From NCBI GenBank assembly GCA_019233165.1, contig JAFAMS010000250.1, positions 1-7,856 on the forward strand: DNA of 7,856 nucleotides. Direction: 5' to 3'. A program made the translations under genes and the position numbers. This stretch comes from Vulcanimicrobiota bacterium. Its GTDB lineage: Bacteria > Vulcanimicrobiota > Vulcanimicrobiia > Vulcanimicrobiales > Vulcanimicrobiaceae. The notes under the pieces were generated by a model. That model made no database searches. It was not told the origin of the DNA and saw only the letters and a program-made list of their open reading frames with translations. Below, one piece after another: positions 1-6,129 of this stretch (its first letter is position 1; each line of letters begins with the position of its first letter).

Positions 1-788
1 TCATGCAGCGCGCGTTCGTCGCCGCACTCGTCGTCGGCGGTCTTTGCTCGACGATGGGGACCTACGTGGTCCTTCGCAAACTGTCGTTCATCGGCGACGG
101 GCTCGCACACGCGAGCTTCGCGGGGATCGTCGTCGCGTATCTGCGCAACTTCTCGTACTACATCGGGGCGGGCGTCGTGGCCGTGCTGACCGCACTGGCA
201 ATCGGCTTCGTCTACCGCCGCGGGAACGTCTCGCTCGATACGGCGATCGGCGTGCTGTTTACCGGGATGTTCGCGCTCGGCGTCTTCTTGATGAGCCGCT
301 CGCAGCGGTACACGATCGACCTCCAGGACTATCTTTTCGGGAACATTTTGGCAGTCACCGGATCGGATCTGATCGTAGCCCTCGCGCTCGCGACGCTCGT
401 CGCGGCGACGATCGCGCTGCTCTATCGCCCGCTGCTCTACTGCTCGTTCGATCCGGTCGTCGCCCAAGCCAGCGGGCTCAACGTGGCGATGCTCGACTAC
501 GTCTTGCTCACCTTGCTGGCGCTGACGATCATCATCTCACTGCAGACGATCGGGATCATCCTCGTCGCCGCCTTGCTCGTCACGCCGGCCGCGAGCGCGG
601 CGCAACTGACGAGCCGGTTTGCACCGATGATGGCCACCTCGGCAGCGATCGGGGTCGCGTGCTCGGTCGGCGGTCTCTATCTCTCGTATTACCTCCACGC
701 CGCGAGCGGAGCGACGATCGTCCTGCTCGCGACGCTCGTCTTCTTCGCCGCGCTAACGTTCCGGCGCGTCGGCCGCCGCAGCGCCTAG
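1..788 (+). CDS. Metal (zinc/manganese-type) ABC transporter permease, 5' end cut off by the window
   Basis: Membrane permease of the ABC-3 family (ZnuB/MntB type), which carries divalent metal ions across the inner membrane with an ATPase and a substrate-binding protein. Numbering from the ATG at position 3, it shows the family signature SFIGDGLAHASFAG at about residues 28-41 and the late motif QTIGIILVAALLVTPAASA at about 181-199, with seven or so hydrophobic segments spread over 261 residues. The ATG at 3 is probably internal: relatives usually have a few more residues ending in a Phe-Met-Gln-Arg-like stretch, and the two bases before it (tc) fit a Phe codon. The true start is then left of the window. 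The ATPase and binding-protein genes are not visible and would be expected upstream. Metal specificity cannot be read from the permease. Its TAG stop shares four bases with the stop of the convergent gene. Confidence 0.93.
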   Translation, partial: MQRAFVAALVVGGLCSTMGTYVVLRKLSFIGDGLAHASFAGIVVAYLRNFSYYIGAGVVAVLTALAIGFVYRRGNVSLDTAIGVLFTGMFALGVFLMSRSQRYTIDLQDYLFGNILAVTGSDLIVALALATLVAATIALLYRPLLYCSFDPVVAQASGLNVAMLDYVLLTLLALTIIISLQTIGIILVAALLVTPAASAAQLTSRFAPMMATSAAIGVACSVGGLYLSYYLHAASGATIVLLATLVFFAALTFRRVGRRSA

Positions 789-1699
789 CGCGCGGTCGCC
801 TGTGGATGCGGCGCCGGCGTCGGTGCCGGGCACTCCGCGAACGCGGCCTTGTTCATCTCCTCGGCCGCCCGCAACGCCTTCACCGTCGCCTCGTGCTCGC
901 TCTTCGCTTCGTTCAGCAGCTTGTAGCCGTCGGACTCCGGGTCGTTGCTCATGAGCAGCGAGCTCGCGCCGGTCTGCGGCTGCGGGTTTGCGCCGCTCAT
1001 GTTTCCCACTTGGCGCATTTCGTTGACCGAAAGATTCGTGTCGGCTTTGATGATGAACTCGTTGATCTTCTTCACGAGCGGAGCTTGGCGAACGATCGCG
1101 TCGGTCAGCGCGGCGATCGTCGCCTGAACAGCCTTTCGACGGTCGGGATCCGGATCGGTGTTCACGGTCGCCTGCAGCTTGTCGACCGTCACCGCGGCCT
1201 GCTTCACCGAGGTTTCGAGATCGCCCGACGCATCGAGCAGCTTGCGCGTCCCCGTCCAATACGGTTTCGATGCGTTGCGCGCGACCCAGATCGGCGCGAG
1301 ATAGGGCGTCGAGAACGGAATCGGGCTCGGCAGATTCGGCAGACCCGCGGGTTGCGGCGTCGGCATCCCGTAATCGGGAAGCTGGTTGGTCACCAAATCG
1401 TCGAGCGTGAATTTCGTGTCGCCGAGCTTTTGCATCACGCCGGCGACGATCCCGTCGGAGTTCGCGGTTTGACCCAGCGCCGTCTCCGCGATCTTGCGTT
1501 CGGTCGCGCAGACCGTAACGCGCATGCGAACGATCGTCCGATACGTCGCCGACGGGTCGGGCGTCGGCGTCGGCTTCGCCGGCGGCAGCGAAACGAGAAT
1601 CGTCGGGTACGGGCGCGGCGCGTTCTGCGCCGTCGCCACGAGCGACGTTCCCAGCAAGGCGCACGCTAAAAAAGCAGGGAGGACGAACCGAGTCACCAT
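785..1699 (-). CDS. Secreted/periplasmic protein of unknown function
   Basis: I do not recognise the family. The 304-residue product begins with a convincing Sec signal peptide: MVTR, a hydrophobic core at residues 5-22, and an A-T-A site suggesting cleavage after residue 24. A proline/threonine-rich linker follows (39-50). The middle has alternating helical and Pro-rich stretches (110-137 is rich in P, N and S). Residues 155-222 and 255-290 look helical and possibly coiled. The C-terminal tail is again Pro/Ala/Thr-rich. The predicted mature protein has only two cysteines, 64 and 290, so one disulfide is possible. There is no lipobox. The ATG is chosen because the signal peptide needs it, but it lies inside the rplL terminator stem and has no clean Shine-Dalgarno site. 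It starts 19 bp after rplL on the same strand and converges on the permease. A periplasmic or envelope location is inferred; no enzymatic motif is seen. Confidence 0.8.
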   Translation of the reverse strand: MVTRFVLPAFLACALLGTSLVATAQNAPRPYPTILVSLPPAKPTPTPDPSATYRTIVRMRVTVCATERKIAETALGQTANSDGIVAGVMQKLGDTKFTLDDLVTNQLPDYGMPTPQPAGLPNLPSPIPFSTPYLAPIWVARNASKPYWTGTRKLLDASGDLETSVKQAAVTVDKLQATVNTDPDPDRRKAVQATIAALTDAIVRQAPLVKKINEFIIKADTNLSVNEMRQVGNMSGANPQPQTGASSLLMSNDPESDGYKLLNEAKSEHEATVKALRAAEEMNKAAFAECPAPTPAPHPQATAR

Positions 1700-1711
1700 C
1701 CCTGCTTTTTT
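1668..1711 (-). terminator. Rho-independent terminator of the rplJ-rplL transcript, overlapping the next start codon
   Basis: A perfect 13-bp inverted repeat: AAAAAAGCAGGGA at 1668-1680 and its complement at 1699-1711, separated by 18 bases. Read on the minus strand it begins 7 bases after the rplL stop and ends in six U residues, the form of an intrinsic terminator. The U/A arms are symmetric, so it could also stop plus-strand transcripts. The proximal arm includes the A of the secreted-protein ATG (1697-1699); the distal arm encodes part of its signal peptide. Confidence 0.8.
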
Positions 1712-1718
1712 CGCGACG

Positions 1719-2090
1719 TTACTTGACTTCTACTTTTGCGCCGACTTCCTCGAGCTTGGCCTTGATCGCCTCGGCCTCTTCCTTCGGAATCCCGGTCTTG
1801 ATCGGCTTGGGTGCGCTTTCCACGAACGCCTTGGCCTCGGTGAGTCCCAGGCTCGTGACTTCGCGAACCGCTTTGATGACCTTGATCTTCTCGGCGCCGA
1901 TCTCGGTGAGGATCGCGTCGAATTCGGTCTTCGCCTCGGGTGCGGCTGCGGCCGGCGCTGCTCCCCCGGCCATGACCGCGACCGGCGCGGCGGCGCTGAC
2001 GCCGTACTTCTCTTCGAGCTGCTTGACGAGGTCGGCGAGCTCGAGGACGGTGAGTTTGTCGATTTGGTCGATGAGTTCGGCAACTGCCAT
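1719..2090 (-). CDS. rplL: 50S ribosomal protein L7/L12
   Basis: Acidic stalk protein of the large ribosomal subunit. Its dimers bind the C-terminal tail of L10 and recruit translation GTPases through the C-terminal domain. The 123 residues show the whole family layout: an N-terminal dimerisation/L10-binding helical region (about 1-32, with [14 protein letters not shown]), an Ala/Gly/Pro-rich hinge (about 33-53), and the globular C-terminal domain with [36 protein letters not shown] and the final [12 protein letters not shown]. Length is normal. The start is supported by AAGGAG ten bases upstream (2101-2106), which overlaps the rplJ stop and implies coupled translation. It is the last gene of the rplJ-rplL block; the terminator stem begins seven bases after its stop. 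Confidence 0.98.
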   Translation of the reverse strand: MAVAELIDQIDKLTVLELADLVKQLEEKYGVSAAAPVAVMAGGAAPAAAAPEAKTEFDAILTEIGAEKIKVIKAVREVTSLGLTEAKAFVESAPKPIKTGIPKEEAEAIKAKLEEVGAKVEVK

Positions 2091-2100
2091 GATACGAATG

Positions 2101-2107
2101 CTCCTTA
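2101..2107 (-). promoter_or_regulatory. rplL ribosome binding site fused to the rplJ stop codon
   Basis: On the minus strand the sequence TAAGGAG contains both the TAA stop of rplJ (2107-2105) and the AAGGAG Shine-Dalgarno core for rplL, ten bases before its ATG. The arrangement supports the rplL start and suggests that ribosomes finishing rplJ re-initiate on rplL. L12 is needed in several copies per L10, so independent initiation from this strong site also makes sense. Confidence 0.85.
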
Positions 2108-2632
2108 CGCTGCTTGCGCGGACTTTTTTTCGCGGATCGCGTCGAGGACGCGAACGAGGCCGCTTTGATTACCGGAAAGGACGGTGACGAGACCGCGCAT
2201 GGGGCTCGCGAGCGAGCCGACGAGCTTCGCCAGAAGCTCGGTTCTCGGCGGTAGCGAGGCGAGGACGTTGACTTGCGCCTTATCGACGACTTGGCCGTCG
2301 ATATACGCAGCTTTGACCTCGACCGGTTTGGTCGCGTCGGAGAATTGCTTGAGCGCTTTGGCCGGCGCTACGGGATCGGATCCGGCGAAGACGATCCCGG
2401 TCGGTCCGGCGAGGAACTCTTCCAGCAGCTTGGCGAGGTCTTCGCCCGCGGCGCGCTTGAAGAGGGTGTTCTTGACGACGGCGTAGGTGTTCCCGTCCTT
2501 GCGCAGCTCGCCGCGGAGCTTGGTGATCTCTCCGACGGTGAGTCCCGCGTAATTCGTGAGGAACAAGCTCTGCGAGTTTTTTATCCGCTCGCGAAGCTCT
2601 TCGATCGTCGCCTCTTTTTTTGCGGTCGGCAT
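2105..2632 (-). CDS. rplJ: 50S ribosomal protein L10
   Basis: Base of the ribosomal stalk: it binds 23S rRNA next to L11 and carries L7/L12 dimers on its C-terminal helix. The 175-residue protein begins [17 protein letters not shown] and contains the typical [31 protein letters not shown] and [19 protein letters not shown] segments. The C-terminal part (from about [15 protein letters not shown]) is the L12-binding helix region. The reading frame stays open to an ATG at 2749, but that extension would cover the structured leader and is rich in Arg/Pro with no family similarity. I chose the ATG at 2632, preceded by AGAGAGA (2639-2645) six bases upstream. It is separated from the peptidase by 190 bp holding a promoter and leader RNA, so L10-L12 can be expressed separately from L11-L1. 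Confidence 0.97.
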   Translation of the reverse strand: MPTAKKEATIEELRERIKNSQSLFLTNYAGLTVGEITKLRGELRKDGNTYAVVKNTLFKRAAGEDLAKLLEEFLAGPTGIVFAGSDPVAPAKALKQFSDATKPVEVKAAYIDGQVVDKAQVNVLASLPPRTELLAKLVGSLASPMRGLVTVLSGNQSGLVRVLDAIREKKSAQAA

Positions 2633-2790
2633 TTGGTGTCTCTCTAAACGACAAGTGACTCCGCAGACTCTGCGAGGCACCGCAACCAACACCAACCGCA
2701 CGCGCGGGAGCGTCTTCTCGGCCGTCCTCGGTAGGTGCATGCCGGGCATGCCTTAAGGGAGCGAACCCCCGCCCACGGTCATTGGAGCCA
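2633..2790 (-). promoter_or_regulatory. Probable ribosomal protein L10 leader RNA
   Basis: The minus-strand RNA upstream of rplJ folds like the L10 leader, to which L10-L12 binds to repress its own operon. GUGGG (2776-2772) pairs with CCUAC (2735-2731), leaving the flanking ACCGUGGG...ACCUACCGAGG pattern typical of this leader. Inside that closing helix are two hairpins: GGGGG/CUCCC with a UUCG tetraloop (2770-2757), and GCAUGC/GCAUGC with a CCG loop (2751-2737). A further hairpin with a bulge lies near the bases complementary to 2656-2676. The fold was derived by eye; family membership rests on pattern resemblance and the position directly upstream of rplJ. The 5' end is set by the predicted promoter. 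Confidence 0.65.
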
Positions 2791-2796
2791 AAGGGC

Positions 2797-2826
2797 ATCT
2801 TACTAGGGCGACGGCGGCCGCGTCAA
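2797..2826 (-). promoter_or_regulatory. Candidate promoter for rplJ-rplL
   Basis: On the minus strand TTGACG (2826-2821) is followed, after 18 bases, by TAAGAT (2802-2797), a reasonable sigma70-like pair (5/6 and 4/6 matches). It would start transcription near 2790, just before the structured leader. The -35 box contains the TGA stop of the upstream peptidase gene. The position makes sense because it separates rplJ-rplL from the peptidase, but the -10 box is not ideal. Confidence 0.5.
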
Positions 2827-4823
2827 GTCGCCGCCTCGGGCTCCCCTTCGTACGGCGCGAAGAGCCAGCCGGCGTCCCGCTTAGGATCCTCGACGCCCAG
2901 ATGCGCCCGCAACCAGTGGGCGAGGGCCCGGTAGCGCAGCAGGCGGTTGCGCGGCGAACCGCTGCGCGAGAGATCGTGGCCGTCGCCCGTGAAGCGGACG
3001 AACTCCGCGGTCTTACCGAGCAGGCGAAGGCGCTGGAAGAGCTGCTCGCCTTGGTCGATCGGACAGCGGAGGTCGCGGTCGGAATGCACGATCAAGAGCG
3101 GCGCTTCGATCGCCGCCGCGGCGCGAATCGGCGAGAGCTCGAAGAGCCGCCGTCCGCCGTCGTCCCCCCATGACGGGGCGGCGAGCTCGCGCTCGATGAA
3201 ATTCGGAATATCGCTCGCGCCCGCAAACGAGACGTAGTCGTTCACGGCGCGCATCGAGACGCCGCAGCGATACCCGCGGTCGTGCCCGAGCAGCCACGTC
3301 GTCATCAATCCGCCGTACGAGCCGCCCTCGACCCCAATCCGCGAACGATCGAATCCGCCGGCACGTACCGCAGCCTCGCGCATCGTCAGGAGATCCGCCG
3401 CGTCGAGCTCGCCCCAACGTCCGGTGATCGCGTCGGCGTAGGCTTCGCCGTACGTCTGGCTTCCGCGCGGGTTGCCGTATGCGACCGAAAGACCCATCGC
3501 GGCGAGGAGTTGAAACTCGAAGAAATACGCGCAGCCATAGGCCCCGTGCGGGCCACCGTGGATGGCGTGCACGAGCGCAGCGTCCGGGTTCGCGCGCAGC
3601 AGCCACAGATCGAGCTCGGTCCCGTCGGCGGCGTGCGGCCGGCTTCGCTCCGGAACGACCGGTGGATGGGCCGCGAGCCACTCCGCGTTCTCGTTCGGGA
3701 GATGCGAGAGCGCCCCGTCCGGCGCGACGACGTGGAGGCTTCCCGGGTCGCCAAGCGTCGTCGCGGCAAATGCGAGCGTCCCGTCGCGCGCGCCCGAGAA
3801 GGCGTAGATCTCCGAATCGGCGCCGGTTATACGGCGCTCCGAAGAGCCGTCGCGTGCGTAGGCGATCAGCTCGCAAACGCCCTCCTGCGAACGTTGCACC
3901 ACGATCTCGCGATCGCCGGGCGACCAATAGGGATTCGCATTCTCGTGAACGCGCAAGTCGGCGATGATCCCGTCGCCGAGATACAATCGCCGGGCCGGCG
4001 TGAGCGATCGCGGCGCACCGCCGCGCAGCGGAATGCACCAGAGCTGTTGATTGCGGCGTCCGGCAAACTCGTCGGTGTCGTTGCCCAAGACCGCCAGCTC
4101 GTTGCCGTCCCGCGAGAACGCGGGCGTTCCAAAGAGTCCGTTCATCGCCGTCAGACGTTGCAGCGTTCCGTCACCGTCGGCATCGACCGCATACACGTCG
4201 TTCGCGAACGAGCCTTCGACGACGCCGGGGTTCGCAACGAAGGCGAGCCGCTTTCCGTCCGGCGACCACGCCGGCGTCCCTGCCTCGAATGCGCCCTTCG
4301 CCACGACGCGGACCGGGCCGTCGAGCTGCGCCACGTGGATCTGCATGCGCTTCCCGTCGAACAAGCCCAGGGCATCGCTCTTATATGGAAGGCGCAGGAT
4401 GTGGCGCGCCCCGCTAGGCTCGTCGAAGACGAGGCCCGCGTCGGCGGAATCGGGGAGCGCCGCGGCCGCGAAGGCGATCCGGCTTCCGTCCGGCGACCAC
4501 GCCGGCGCTCCGCAGCGCCCGAACGGTCCCGCCACCTCGCGCGGCTCGCCGCCGTCGGCCGGAATTGCGAAGAGATGCGTCTTCTTTTCGGGATCGGTCC
4601 GCAAGAACGCGATCGCGCGCCCATTTGGCGACCAGCGCGGCGCGCGATCGGCGATCCCTTGCGTGAACGCCTCGAGCTTGCCGTCGCGAGCGCGCCACAA
4701 CGATCGTTCCGTGCGGTTTTCGGCAAGATTCTGACGCACGCGAACGTAGACGATCGCGCTCGCATCGGGAGCGATCTGCGGATCCTCAACGCAGATCAGC
4801 CCCAGGAAATCACTCGGCAACAT
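2823..4823 (-). CDS. S9 family (S9C, acylaminoacyl-peptidase-like) serine peptidase
   Basis: Prolyl-oligopeptidase-clan enzyme that hydrolyses short peptides, probably cytoplasmic because there is no signal peptide. The 666 residues split into an N-terminal beta-propeller with TolB/WD-like blades (WSPNG 64-68, WSPDG 109-113 and 186-190, FSRDG 236-240, WSPGD 300-304) and a C-terminal alpha/beta hydrolase domain from about residue 395. In the hydrolase domain are HGGPHG (422-427, oxyanion-hole loop), GGSYGG (500-505, nucleophile Ser502), HSDRDLRCP with Asp584, and GDGHDLSRSG with His616. The triad is complete, and the last motif resembles S9C acylaminoacyl peptidases more than true prolyl oligopeptidases or DPP-IV. 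Substrate is unknown. The start is 19 bp after the rplA stop on the same strand with no visible terminator, so co-transcription with rplK-rplA is likely. AAGG nine bases before the ATG is a modest ribosome binding site. Confidence 0.93.
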   Translation of the reverse strand: MLPSDFLGLICVEDPQIAPDASAIVYVRVRQNLAENRTERSLWRARDGKLEAFTQGIADRAPRWSPNGRAIAFLRTDPEKKTHLFAIPADGGEPREVAGPFGRCGAPAWSPDGSRIAFAAAALPDSADAGLVFDEPSGARHILRLPYKSDALGLFDGKRMQIHVAQLDGPVRVVAKGAFEAGTPAWSPDGKRLAFVANPGVVEGSFANDVYAVDADGDGTLQRLTAMNGLFGTPAFSRDGNELAVLGNDTDEFAGRRNQQLWCIPLRGGAPRSLTPARRLYLGDGIIADLRVHENANPYWSPGDREIVVQRSQEGVCELIAYARDGSSERRITGADSEIYAFSGARDGTLAFAATTLGDPGSLHVVAPDGALSHLPNENAEWLAAHPPVVPERSRPHAADGTELDLWLLRANPDAALVHAIHGGPHGAYGCAYFFEFQLLAAMGLSVAYGNPRGSQTYGEAYADAITGRWGELDAADLLTMREAAVRAGGFDRSRIGVEGGSYGGLMTTWLLGHDRGYRCGVSMRAVNDYVSFAGASDIPNFIERELAAPSWGDDGGRRLFELSPIRAAAAIEAPLLIVHSDRDLRCPIDQGEQLFQRLRLLGKTAEFVRFTGDGHDLSRSGSPRNRLLRYRALAHWLRAHLGVEDPKRDAGWLFAPYEGEPEAAT
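4253..4276 (-). repeat. Exact 24-bp direct repeat within the peptidase propeller, copy 1
   Basis: An identical 24-base segment occurs here and at 4484-4507, in the same frame of the peptidase gene. It encodes the Pro-Ala-Trp-Ser-Pro-Asp-Gly blade motif, so it reflects propeller blades that have kept the same codons rather than a mobile or regulatory repeat. Confidence 0.85.
4484..4507 (-). repeat. Exact 24-bp direct repeat within the peptidase propeller, copy 2
   Basis: Second copy of the propeller-blade segment at 4253-4276, 231 bp away (77 codons, in frame). Identical codons in both blades suggest recent duplication, gene conversion or strong codon preference. Confidence 0.85.
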
Positions 4824-4842
4824 CCCCGAACGCCTTGGGAGG

Positions 4843-5556
4843 TTACGTCGTCGCCGCCGTCGCTTTCACCTTGAGCGGATCGATCTTCACGCCGGGACCC
4901 ATCGTGCTCGTCATCGTTATCGACTTGAGATAGGTTCCCTTGGCGGCCGCCGGCTTCGCGCGCACGATCGCATCGAGCAGCGTCGCGACGTTCTCGACGA
5001 GCTGGTCCTCCTCGAAGCTCGCTTTCCCGACGATCGTGTGAATGATCCCGGTTTTATCGAGCCGGTATTCGACCTTGCCCGCCTTGATGTCGCGAATCGC
5101 GGCGCCGATGTTCGGCGTCACGGTCCCGGACTTCGGATTCGGCATCTTCTGCGCGAGGATCCGTCCGAGGTTCGAGCCGACCGCGCCCATCATGTCGGGC
5201 GTCGCGACGGCCACGTCGAAGTCGGCGAATCCGCCTTTCACGCGATCGATGAGATCGGCCTCGCCGACGACGTCGGCTCCGGCGGCCTCGGCTTCTTTCG
5301 CTTTGTCGCCCTTGGCGAATGCGATCACGCGGACCGTCCGTCCCGTCCCGTGCGGAAGGTTGACGGTGCCTCGGACGTTCTGGTCCGATTTCTTCGGATC
5401 GACGCCGAGCCGGACGTGCAGCTCGACCGTTTCGTTGAATTTGCGGTTCGATGCGTTGCGCTTGACGATCGCCGCGGCTTCCGTGGTGTCGTACAACTTC
5501 GCCGCGTCGTACGACTCGGCCATCGCGCGGTATTTCTTTCCGTGATGCACGGCCAT
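4843..5556 (-). CDS. rplA: 50S ribosomal protein L1
   Basis: Binds the mobile L1 stalk of 23S rRNA and helps release deacylated tRNA; in many bacteria it also represses the L11-L1 operon by binding its mRNA. The 237-residue length is normal. It begins [17 protein letters not shown] and carries the conserved [20 protein letters not shown] (about 40-59), the nucleotide/RNA-binding [10 protein letters not shown] region, and the L1 signature around [10 protein letters not shown] (138-147), ending in [17 protein letters not shown]. The ATG overlaps the TGA of rplK by one base (TGATG), and GGAGG lies ten bases upstream inside rplK (5567-5571), so translation of the two genes is probably coupled. 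The S9 peptidase follows 19 bp downstream. Confidence 0.98.
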   Translation of the reverse strand: MAVHHGKKYRAMAESYDAAKLYDTTEAAAIVKRNASNRKFNETVELHVRLGVDPKKSDQNVRGTVNLPHGTGRTVRVIAFAKGDKAKEAEAAGADVVGEADLIDRVKGGFADFDVAVATPDMMGAVGSNLGRILAQKMPNPKSGTVTPNIGAAIRDIKAGKVEYRLDKTGIIHTIVGKASFEEDQLVENVATLLDAIVRAKPAAAKGTYLKSITMTSTMGPGVKIDPLKVKATAATT

Positions 5557-5981
5557 CAGCTCGCGACCTCCACGCCCATGTTCCGCGCGGTTCCCGCGAT
5601 GATCTTCATCGCCGCGTCGATATCGTTCGCGTTGAGGTCGGGCATCTTCGTCTGCGCGATCTCGCGGAGCTGCGCTTGCGTGAGCTTACCGACCTTTTGG
5701 CGGTTCGGTTCCTTCGAGCCCGACTCGAGCCCGAGCGCGCGCTTGATCAAGAACGACGCCGGCGGCGTCTTCGTGATGAACGAGAACGTCCGGTCCTCGA
5801 AGACCGTGATCTCGACCGGGATGATCATCCCGGTTTGACTCTGCGTGCGCTCGTTATACTGCTTGCAGAAGTCCATGATGTTCAGCGAATACGGCCCGAG
5901 CGCGGGTCCGACCGGCGGCGCCGGCGTCGCTTTGCCGGCGTCCAGCGCAAGGCTGATCTTGCCGACGACTTTCTTGGCCAT
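5556..5981 (-). CDS. rplK: 50S ribosomal protein L11
   Basis: Binds the GTPase-associated region of 23S rRNA and, with L10-L12, forms the stalk base; it is also needed for stringent-response activation by RelA. The 141 residues match the family end to end: [29 protein letters not shown] (proline-rich N-terminal domain), [37 protein letters not shown], and a C-terminal RNA-binding domain with [41 protein letters not shown]. The ATG follows TTAGGAG at eight bases. It is first in its block, with a promoter at 6079-6107. nusG, often the direct upstream neighbour, is about 1.8 kb away with an opposite-strand gene between. Confidence 0.98.
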   Translation of the reverse strand: MAKKVVGKISLALDAGKATPAPPVGPALGPYSLNIMDFCKQYNERTQSQTGMIIPVEITVFEDRTFSFITKTPPASFLIKRALGLESGSKEPNRQKVGKLTQAQLREIAQTKMPDLNANDIDAAMKIIAGTARNMGVEVAS

Positions 5982-6072
5982 CGATTATACTCCTAACGAC
6001 CTGGCGGTCTGCCCCTCGAGTCGAAGCGGCGGCGGGGTCGACCCTCCGCTTCGGCCCCGCGAGCGGGGCAAC
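5982..6072 (-). promoter_or_regulatory. Hairpin-rich 5' leader of the rplK-rplA mRNA
   Basis: Between the predicted start point (about 6072) and the rplK ATG the minus-strand RNA can form two strong stems. One is GCCCCG/CGGGGC with a four-base loop (6054-6069). The other is an eight-base stem (6022-6029 with 6046-6053) enclosing GGG-UCGA-CCC (6035-6044). The Shine-Dalgarno region TTAGGAG (6995 side excluded; 5990-5996) is outside both. Such a leader would be a natural place for L1 autoregulation, known for this operon in other bacteria, but I cannot match it to a described L1-binding motif. No U-tract follows, so it is not an obvious attenuator. Confidence 0.4.
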
Positions 6073-6078
6073 CCACGG

Positions 6079-6107
6079 ATTCTAGCAGCCCCGGCGGGTT
6101 CGGTAAA
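6079..6107 (-). promoter_or_regulatory. Sigma70-like promoter for rplK-rplA(-peptidase)
   Basis: On the minus strand TTTACC (6107-6102) and TAGAAT (6084-6079) are separated by exactly 17 bases. The -10 box matches five of six consensus positions. Transcription would begin near 6072, giving a leader of about 90 bases before the rplK ATG. The promoter lies 22 bp upstream of the divergent glycosyltransferase start, so expression of the two could interfere. Confidence 0.65.
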
Positions 6108-6129
6108 GACCGGCAGGCAATCGGTCGGC

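Noticed and set aside
44..1669. Long plus-strand open frame running across the permease and the secreted-protein gene
   Set aside because: Arg-rich, no recognisable domain, spans two genes with good coding evidence in other frames.
2633..2749. N-terminal extension of L10 to an ATG at 2749
   Set aside because: The added residues do not resemble L10, cover the structured leader, and the ATG at 2632 gives the usual L10 start and length.
3282..4874. Long plus-strand open frame opposite the peptidase gene
   Set aside because: It is Arg-rich with no domain similarity, a typical antisense frame in high-GC DNA. The minus-strand frame has a full catalytic triad.
5984..5989. Perfect TATAAT on the minus strand just before rplK
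   Set aside because: It lies between the Shine-Dalgarno site and the ATG, has no -35 partner 16-18 bases upstream, and would start transcription inside rplK. Chance match in an A/T-rich spacer.
5986..5991. TATACT on the plus strand as a promoter for the glycosyltransferase
   Set aside because: Five of six bases match a -10 box, but the nearest TTGCCG is 21 bases upstream and no other -35 box fits. Too weak to annotate.
5845..6129. Upstream extension of the glycosyltransferase to 5845
   Set aside because: The region is antisense to rplK and its leader, lacks membrane or family features, and contains the rplK promoter. The GTG at 6130 gives a normal family length.
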